Shown: positions 57,216 through 64,000 of the stretch, in pieces
Position numbering within the stretch: position 1 is the stretch's first letter
Layout of the letters: each line of letters opens with the position of its first letter
Origin: Euphorbia lathyris
Lineage: Eukaryota; Streptophyta; Magnoliopsida; Malpighiales; Euphorbiaceae
Direction: 5' to 3'
Length of the DNA stretch: 64,000 nt
Assembly: GCF_963576675.1 (NCBI RefSeq)
Contig: NC_088917.1
Coordinates: 33,448,501-33,512,500, forward strand
Program-made: the position numbers and the translations under genes
Notes under the pieces: generated by a model
The model's database searches: none
What the model saw: the letters and a program-made list of their open reading frames with translations, nothing else
What the model was told of the DNA's origin: nothing

Positions 57216-58104
57216 TCCATCGATCTACAAAGGAAATATGTTTGAAAAGATGAAGAAGAGATTGAGTATGAAGTCATCCTACTTGCTACATATGAATAGT
57301 TATTAGAGCTTCGGGAGGAAAAAGTGCAGACTCAAAATATCAGAGTACATAAAATTGAAATTGATATCCACACCTGTATAGATTTGATTTGCGGTTCAAA
57401 TTGTGTTAGGACTGTAACAGTACGCATTATGCTTCAAACCTTTCCATGTACACAGTGTTAATAAGATATATAAATTAAACGTATGAGCATCTTTGTTCTG
57501 TACATTAAAACAAGATAATTGTAATAATTGTAAGTGGTACTCACTGGCTATAGCCATTGAGTTAATGATAAGGAAGTTTGCCTTTTACATACAAATTAGA
57601 ATTCTGTCCTCAACTCATAATTTGGGTATAATTTTTACAGCTATGAAGATTACTGGTTTTTGGATATTTACATTGTCATCTGAAATGATGGCTATAGAAA
57701 AAATATGCAAATTCTGTCTTGACAACAACTCCAAATGGATTCCTATATTCTTTTATTGATAAATCAATCTACAATTAACGCCTGAACGTTATAGGAGAAA
57801 TGTGATTGTGACCAAACCCAAAAAAAGATTTAGGACAAACACTCCTGAAAAAAGAAAGAAGAAAAGGGTATCTGGCATCGAGAATTCTCTATCCTGAATC
57901 TCCTAAAAGATGTGAAAAAATATACAAGATCGTCACTTAACTGTAATGTAACAATCAACTGATGCTAGAGTCCTAATGCCTTTATTTGGATGGTCTCTTT
58001 TACAGTTTCTGCAGGAGCATCCACCGATTTTTCAGGCACAAGAACATGTTACTATATATATCAGCAAAAAAGTAAGATATCTCATCCTTTGGAATCAATA
58101 AGAA
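57216..58104. other. Intergenic space between two convergent genes
   Basis: Holds the 3' UTRs of LKR/SDH (plus) and of the HAD gene (minus). AATAAA-like signals are weak: AATAAG near 57460 is a candidate poly(A) signal for LKR/SDH. No other gene or repeat was recognised. Confidence 0.5.
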
Positions 58105-60648
58105 CTAAGAGATCCATGGAAGTAGTTGTTGCTCCACTTGTTCCCAGTTATGAACTCTAGTGACCAGGGGATGCTGATCAACTGAATCTGACTTGCACCA
58201 AGGGTATGACTTCTCATAATCAAAAAGCAGAACCTTAATTCCAACTTCTGCACATTCAAGAGCATACTTTGGGTTATCATCGATCAGCACCGTCGCACCT
58301 AAGGACCTGCCAGATGAATTTTGGATCAGCACCACAATTCTACTATATGTTAAATCAGCCTTCTAAGTTTTCTTTTCCCCCTTCCAAAGTGGGGTACTTT
58401 AACAAGATAGCCTCTATCTGCCTGCTAACTACAATTCTAGGATTTCAAGAGATAAGATTGAAAAATTCTAGGAAAATAATTGAACCATACTCCTGCCAAC
58501 ATTCAACATGCTGCAGGGTTGCCGATCAAAGTACCTGCAAATTTCTGACTTGGGTTTAGACTCTCCGTCCAGAGCAAAGTGATTGCCAAAGTGAATCTCT
58601 TGAAACACTCCTGGATAGTGCTTCTCTATCCAGTCAATTGTGTGATCCTTGATCACATTCTGCCGAGACCTATTTGTAATGTTTTAAATAAAAAGCTCAG
58701 ACTAATGCTCGAGTTCAATTGTTATACATGAAAAAAAACAAAGCAATATGATAGGAGTACATACGTCACAACAGACAGTGTACAAAGTCTTGACAGGTTA
58801 TCAAGCACTTTCTGAGCTCCTGGGAGTGGGTAGATTCCAGACTTGAAATATGTTGTCTTAAAGAATTCATGGACCCGAATATCGGCTGCAATAACAAAGG
58901 ATCAAGTGCTCATGTAATTCAGCATTACAAGATTGATTTTTAAGGGAAACTCCCTGATTACAGAATCTCTAGCTAAAATCATAATCATGATACCATATCC
59001 AATGAATGAATGAGATAAAATGCAAAGCCAAAATTCAGACTAACAAGTATTTCCAGCTCAGGTTACTGCATTTAAATTTGTCAACATTAAAACTGCCTGG
59101 TAAGATAAGCATCTTCATATTTTAAGGCTCCAAAACAACAATTGGGAATGTTAGTGAGGATTACTCAGACCACCCTTTTCAAGATGCAGGCATCTTGCTG
59201 GAGAGAATCGACAAAGGTCTCTTTTACTTCTGAACATTTGGCACAATACTTAAAATCGAACTCCAATGCAACTTAAACAAAATCATATAGATGGCAACTT
59301 TAGGAGTCGCCATAGAAAGTTTATCTTGGACTAAATTTCATCAGGCAAACTTGAGTTTCATAAAAAAAAAATGCAATTTTTGAATTACTAGATGTTATGC
59401 AGTATGGAAACTAAAAGTTAGCCTTCTGAGTCAATCAGTCGAAGATATGCATATGGGAACTGTACCTTCATCACGGGAACAATTCCATATCTGTAAAAAC
59501 AATGAAGTGGGGATCAGAACCAGAAATAGAAGAAATAATTTTCAACAGAAGTAAAGTCAATCATATATATATGTAAAAAAGAAAAGTAATTATAATAAAT
59601 CAAAGAGTAGACATCCTTGGAATGAAATTTCAACACACATTTCAAAACAAATCAAGTTAACATGATATAAAGCAATCCAAGGGGAAAAAAATGCCATTTC
59701 TTCCAAATAATAGAAGAAACAAATTGGAATATGACACAGCAAGAAAAGTCATCTCAATAATGTTCGTCATTTTAATAGACTACAAATAAGGCCTACTGAA
59801 TTTGATAACTATCTAACTTCTAAGGATAAAAAAATATGCCTAAGAACAACTACTCCAGCAAGATTCATGCATTAAACTGATACACCTTTATTGCTTAATA
59901 TAGCGTTATGTTAGTTTCGAAATTCACAGCCTAAAGCCTGATTGACCAAGAAATATCCATGCTGATGATGCAATGAAAAAAGTCGGTATGAACATGCAAA
60001 TATCAAATCTAATGAATATTTCAAACATAACCTTGTAGAATGAAGCTGCATAAGATAAAGTAAAACATTTATCAATATTATACCTTGAAGAACTCATACA
60101 CATGGTATTCCGATACGGAGTGCATGGAAGAGTATCGATCAGCGATGAACTTGTTTAAAGCTGAAACAAAGTTCCCAAGAACTGTTCCAAGAAAGGATAA
60201 AAAACACAAATGAGAAAAACTTCAACCAGATAAAAGTTGCATTCAAACAAAATAAAACAGAAAAACGAAGTTTGGTTGAGATTTTATAAATACCCTCATC
60301 AACGTCAACTGCAACAACAGCTTTTTCAGTGAGAGGATATTCAGGGAAGCCAAGAGGTTTTCCACCTTGACAAGTCCCATAACCATTTACATATCGAGCA
60401 TTCCTCTCGCTGCTGCTGATGCTGTCTTCCAATCCAGCCTCCAATTCCCGAACCAGCTGATTATGAGGAGCAATGAATGCACGAGACCTACAATCATTCC
60501 CTTGTTTGTGAGATTGGGAGCAACCTCTCAGCCTCAATCCAACACCACCGCCTCTGTTTATCCTATAACCAACACTACTGCAACAACCACCATTGTCAAT
60601 TGAAACAGAATTGCTCCTTAAAAGGGGTAAAAGTGACGATGAAGCCAT
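58105..60648 (-). CDS. HAD-superfamily hydrolase, 5'(3')-deoxyribonucleotidase-like (6 exons)
   Basis: Probably removes phosphate from a nucleotide or similar monophosphate, using the HAD aspartate nucleophile. Minus-strand exons in order: 60294-60648, 60084-60181, 59466-59490 (only 25 bp), 58765-58885, 58535-58669, 58105-58306. They sum to 936 nt, 311 residues, all with GT-AG junctions. Residues 1-110 are Ser/Arg/Gly-rich and look like an organelle transit peptide plus linker. HAD motif I is VAVDVDEVLGNF near 111-122; motif II is VVTSRQN near 198; K-rich motif III is DGESKPKSE near 235; motif IV is LIDDNPKYA near 252. The spacing and DNPKYALECAE context match the NT5C type of nucleotidase family. 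The ATG at 60648 was chosen because MASSSLLPLL is a typical transit start. In-frame ATGs at 60711 and 60792 could extend it. The substrate is not known. Confidence 0.88.
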
Positions 60649-61842
60649 AGTCTGTTGAGGTATATTATGGAATCCTTTGGAAAAAGGATCATTATGGGTA
60701 ATATAAGCCATGATCAGAGATTTATCTTGGCGATGTTTTAGTATAGAGATATGGTTAAGAAAACAGCGCAAGGTGCTTCGCCTCTTTAACATAACTTATG
60801 ACATTCACATTCCACCATAAAAACACGGAAAAACCCTACAAAAAAAAAAAAAAAAGGAAAGATATCTAGTTACCTAATCTATTCTCCAAATTATTGGGGA
60901 AAACTATAAGGAAGCAGACAGGAACCAATCCAAAACCAAAAAGATCAAAGATCCGATGCCCGTTAAGAACAAGATAGGAAATGTCGACAAATAAATGGGG
61001 CCAAAATAAAGAGATAAGGATCAAAAGGAATCACAGCAATTAACGTACAAATCTCGAATATCCCTCCCCAGAAGAAAAAATAAACCCTAATAAAAACGGA
61101 AATTGATGGGTTTTAGTTGGAGAAAATACGATTTGGAAGAGAATATCGATCTGCTTCTGAATCGAATAAGAATTTGATCAACAAAAAAGAGGGGAAAGAT
61201 GGGTGGGGAAGAGAGATGCGGCAAGGGAATGTGTCTATTTCTTGTTCTAAATTCAGATAGCGATTGGCTTCATCTGCCTAAATAGATTGGATGAACAAGC
61301 AATTAATGGTTAATGAACAAGAAATAGATTGGATGAACAACATTTCTCAATTCTCTCCCATCTTCATTTCTCTGCAACTGATTGTGATTTTGCTTTTGCT
61401 TTTTGTATATGTAGTTTTTTTTTTAGGCTCTCTATGAAATGTAATTCATGGCCGCCACAGAATGTGGAGCTTCATTATTTGTTTGATTTTGCTTTTTTGG
61501 TTTGTTTAACCCCGAATATTTTTTATAGTCATTTTCAGGTTTACTATAAAGAGACATAATAATGATTACTAGATGAAATATATAAATATTTTTCTTCATC
61601 TTGGTGACATTTCATTCTACTATAACTTACTTATATAGTATTGATAAATAAAACCCAAAAACACATCCTTAACCTTGCCAATTTTCTTTAACAATTAACA
61701 CTACGATGCAAGGTCTATAAAATTGTAGTAAATAGTTTTTTCATTTATTGCTAAAAGAGATTTTTTTTTTTTTTTTGAATTGGGGAGAAACGTAACATTT
61801 ATTACATTATTTAATTTCGTATCAAAGTGTTTGTAGGAAGTG
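60649..61842. other. Upstream region of the HAD gene and AT-rich intergenic DNA
   Basis: 60649-60792 is an in-frame upstream extension of the HAD reading frame with two further ATGs. 60793-61300 is probable 5' UTR and promoter of that gene; no clear TATA box was found. 61300-61842 shows no gene or repeat boundary. Confidence 0.45.
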
Positions 61843-62397
61843 TTGACACACAAGTTTTTTATTCTGATAAAAATAAAACATTTAAGAAATTAGATTCCAA
61901 AAATATTCAAATTAAAGAATTAAATTAAAATTTGATTTAAGCTAACCATATTTGTCGAATGTTTTAAATACATATTTTTTAATCAAATGAAAATTTCATT
62001 AATGAAAGTGAGAATACAATATAGAACAAATAAAATGAGGAGGTTTTAAGAGTAATTCCATCAGTCCTGGCATAGAAAAGACAGTTAGAACAAGCTCATG
62101 GACTACACTATTCACAGAAGGCTAACGAAATTGACACTAACGTCATTTAAAAAACCTTAAACGTACTTGAACACTATAAATAGATAGGTATGGACCATAC
62201 TCGGTACGTTAACTATTATCTCAAAGCTAGTCCATAACCTTCATCAATCCTAAATCCCAAACTGGCTTAGGCATCAGAGCGGGTTTGCCGGACGCCAGCC
62301 CCGTCTGACTTTGCTTATTGTTTTGTAGGCTCTAAAACGATGTCGGATCATCATTACGGTAGAAACATGTGACCAAGTTCAAGGTAACAAGTTATCA

Positions 62398-62412
62398 TTG
62401 GTGCAGTGAGCA
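62398..62412 (+). promoter_or_regulatory. Degenerate gypsy primer-binding site
   Basis: TTGGTGCAGTGAGC follows the LTR terminus directly. Many plant gypsy elements read TTGGCGCCGT at this position; the match is partial. The placement, not the sequence alone, supports the call. Confidence 0.5.
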
Positions 62413-63340
62413 TGGATTTTGATTATCCATCATCTATCAGAATATTTAGCGATGGCTTAATCCGGTCGAGTTCATTCAGAGATCCACCGGAGTAACGACG
62501 AAGAGGTTGATCATCAAGTGGAGCTCCAGCCACGGTTAGACCTTCAGTACCAACTCTTGTTAGAGGAGGTATCCCGCAAATTCGTCCAAAATTTAGCAGC
62601 GATACAGAAAGAGATGGATGACGTGAAAGCCACTCATGAGATGGAGATGGTCGACTTGTGGCGACAATTGCGGAAGGCAAAAAAGGGTGAGAGGAAAATG
62701 CCCGCCCGAAAAGTAGAATCTGGTGGGGAATCATCCGGAACCCCTAGAGCCTTTTATCAAAGATCGTTACCTAGGCAAAAGTACTCCAGATCACGGAGCC
62801 CTCACAGACACCGTTCCCTATCAAAACTCAAAAGCAGTCACCACCAAAGGTCCAATCTGAGCGAGCGGGGGTTAAAGAAGGTGCGCCCCTCAGCAAAGAA
62901 GACATCTTGTAACTTCTCGAAAAGAGTTCGTCGTGAAAGTCCAGTTCTCGAAACGGATATTCAAACTTTGCAAAGACCAACACACCTCTGTCGAAGGAGA
63001 TTCAAAGACATCCCATGCCTCGGGGATTCTGGGTCCCAACAATTGTACAATATGGAGGAGCGGATGATACTATTACCTACGTCAAAAACTTTCGATAGAT
63101 CATAGAAGCGACTACGGCTATTGACGATATCTTGTGATGTATTTCCCCACTACTTTGAAGGAGTCAGTAGCCTTTTGGTATGAGCAACTCCTACCCGAGT
63201 CCATTTGTAACTTCAACCAGATGGAAAAATCCTTTATAAACCATTTTATCACTTCAGTACCAGAAGAAAAGACCATGCTGGATCTCAATCGAGCAGTCCA
63301 GAATGAAGGAGAATCTTTGGCCTAGTTCATTCAAGTCCGG
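62413..63340 (+). pseudogene. gypsy gag fragment
   Basis: The first part (to 63105) encodes a long helical stretch (LLLEEVSRKFVQNLAAIQKE), then a Ser/Arg-rich basic region (RSRSPHRHRSLSK). After a frame change the retrotransposon gag core is readable at 63134-63345: YFPTTLKESVAFWYEQL, ICNFNQMEKSFINHF and DLNRAVQNEGESL, ending at a TAG in place of the usual residue before FIQ. This is the capsid domain of Ty3/gypsy gag. It is interrupted by an LTR fragment of another element at about 63341. Confidence 0.78.
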
Positions 63341-63481
63341 TTGATTCTGACATTTACCTTTCCGTATTAGGTACAGTATAATTTGATCATTCACCAACTA
63401 TATCCTCAGACGAATTCGTAACTATGGAATATGTCAAGTTACAGATAATGAGACATCTATTTTACTTGTTCATGTAGAATT
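63341..63481 (-). repeat. Internal fragment of the copia LTR family
   Basis: About 140 bp matching 21869-22010, an inner part of the 5' LTR at 16283-22763, in the same orientation but diverged. Shared words include GTATTAGGTACAGTATAAT and CAACTATATCCT. It has no LTR termini, so it is a truncated relic joined to gypsy gag. Confidence 0.82.
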
Positions 63482-64000
63482 TGAAGGAAAATAGACAAGT
63501 TTAGGCACAACGGAATTATAAAATTTTATCTATTTCCCTTTTCCAAGATCTGTTAATCGTTATTTCATATATAGAGGGATTAAACATGTGTACCTTTATT
63601 AATGAACTATCTATAGTTGCAAACAAAGTGCCCACGAGGATATCAACCGTCAATTACAAACACAAACAAAAACAAAACTAAAACGTTAGCAACCAACCAA
63701 TTAAAGCAATCAAGTGTATATTGCCTCTAACAGTATCCGCACGAACTAAGAAACAAACAAACTAGAAAGGTAATTTTTCGAGTGAGGTTCGGGAATAAAA
63801 TCTTCTCTGGAATGTAGGTTTGGCCGAAATATGTAGCATAAGGAGGCTATTTATAGTGATTTGATTTTCCTAACCCTGATCTCATTAGGTTTGGTTAATT
63901 AGACTTCCAATCCCATTAGGTTTTCTAATTAAATAAATAAAGTATCAATATAATTTATATCTAATATAAATATATAATTAATAAATATAATTCTAATCCC
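63482..64000 (-). repeat. Copia LTR, same family as 16283-22763, continues past window
   Basis: Starts TGAAGGAAAATAGACAAG, aligning base by base with the LTR terminus at 16283 (TGTAGGAAAATAGACAAG). Colinearity extends through AAGATCTGTTAAT and CTATC...GTTGCAAAC to the TATA region (63847-63856, minus strand). No primer-binding site lies to its left, so it is either a solo LTR or the 3' LTR of a minus-strand element that continues to the right. Confidence 0.88.

Larger units (their letters stand above)
61843..63340 (+). mobile_element. Ty3/gypsy element, 5' part (LTR end, primer site, gag)
   Basis: The right end of an LTR is recognised by a TATA box (CTATAAATAG at 62174-62183), a TTAGGCATCAGAGCGGG...CCGGACGCCAGCCCCG stretch typical of Tat-like LTR leaders (shown in parts) and the terminus TTATCA at 62397. 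The LTR's left end is uncertain; TGTTGACACAC at about 61843 is a candidate. gag follows and is cut near 63340 by copia LTR sequence. The rest of the element is absent or beyond the window. Confidence 0.65.

Noticed and set aside
58269..58559. Plus-strand open frame of 96 codons opposite the HAD gene
   Set aside because: It is antisense to exons 5 and 6 and crosses an intron; no recognisable domain.
61747..61777. Poly-T stretch as a LINE or SINE tail
   Set aside because: No element body or target duplication could be recognised next to it.

Overview
This looks like nuclear DNA of a flowering plant, most likely a eudicot. It is AT-rich and intron-rich, it holds plant-type Ty1/copia, Ty3/gypsy and L1 retroelements, and it carries a plant bifunctional lysine-ketoglutarate reductase/saccharopine dehydrogenase gene. 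The species cannot be named from the sequence. No bacterial, organellar, CRISPR or rRNA feature was seen.

Only two host genes are supported, and they converge tail to tail. LKR/SDH (plus strand, 47703-57215) resolves into 24 coding exons totalling 3,162 nt, or 1,053 residues. A HAD-superfamily 5'(3')-deoxyribonucleotidase-like gene (minus strand, 58105-60648) resolves into 6 exons totalling 936 nt, or 311 residues. Both models keep frame through every GT-AG junction. LKR/SDH catalyses the first two steps of lysine breakdown. The HAD protein is a probable organellar nucleotidase. Nothing suggests they share a pathway.

The rest is transposable-element sequence in nested layers. On the left, a minus-strand L1 LINE (right part 22764-26068) was entered by a minus-strand Ty1/copia element (window start to 22763). 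That element was later hit twice: a full-length Sirevirus-type copia element with an envelope-like region entered its pol (992-12434, 5-bp target duplication), and a second L1 entered its 1.8-kb LTR (16873-21531, 12-bp duplication). The middle holds a foldback DNA element (26113-26577), a decayed Sirevirus relative (26941-29580), a patchwork junction to a minus-strand Ty3/gypsy remnant (29581-31917) that carries a solo LTR (29981-31445), a hAT-like miniature element (32244-32801) and an L1 copy related to the 16873-21531 one (32937-37860). Next come a large foldback element (39781-40719) and a third plus-strand L1 (40852-44103).

Upstream of LKR/SDH is a hAT-like element (45207-46552) that contains a solo LTR (45577-46424) carrying a CGCG-box array. 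A cluster of ACGT-core sites lies nearer the gene. The right end holds the 5' part of a plus-strand Ty3/gypsy element whose gag is cut by pieces of the same copia LTR family seen on the left.

All transposon coding regions in the window carry stops or frameshifts. The most unusual points are the exact nesting order, the templated-filler junction at 29551-29581, a GC-rich hairpin cluster in the copia leader (15751-15919), catalytic losses in two LINEs, premature TAG codons explicable by CHG cytosine deamination, and the CGCG array close to the LKR/SDH promoter.
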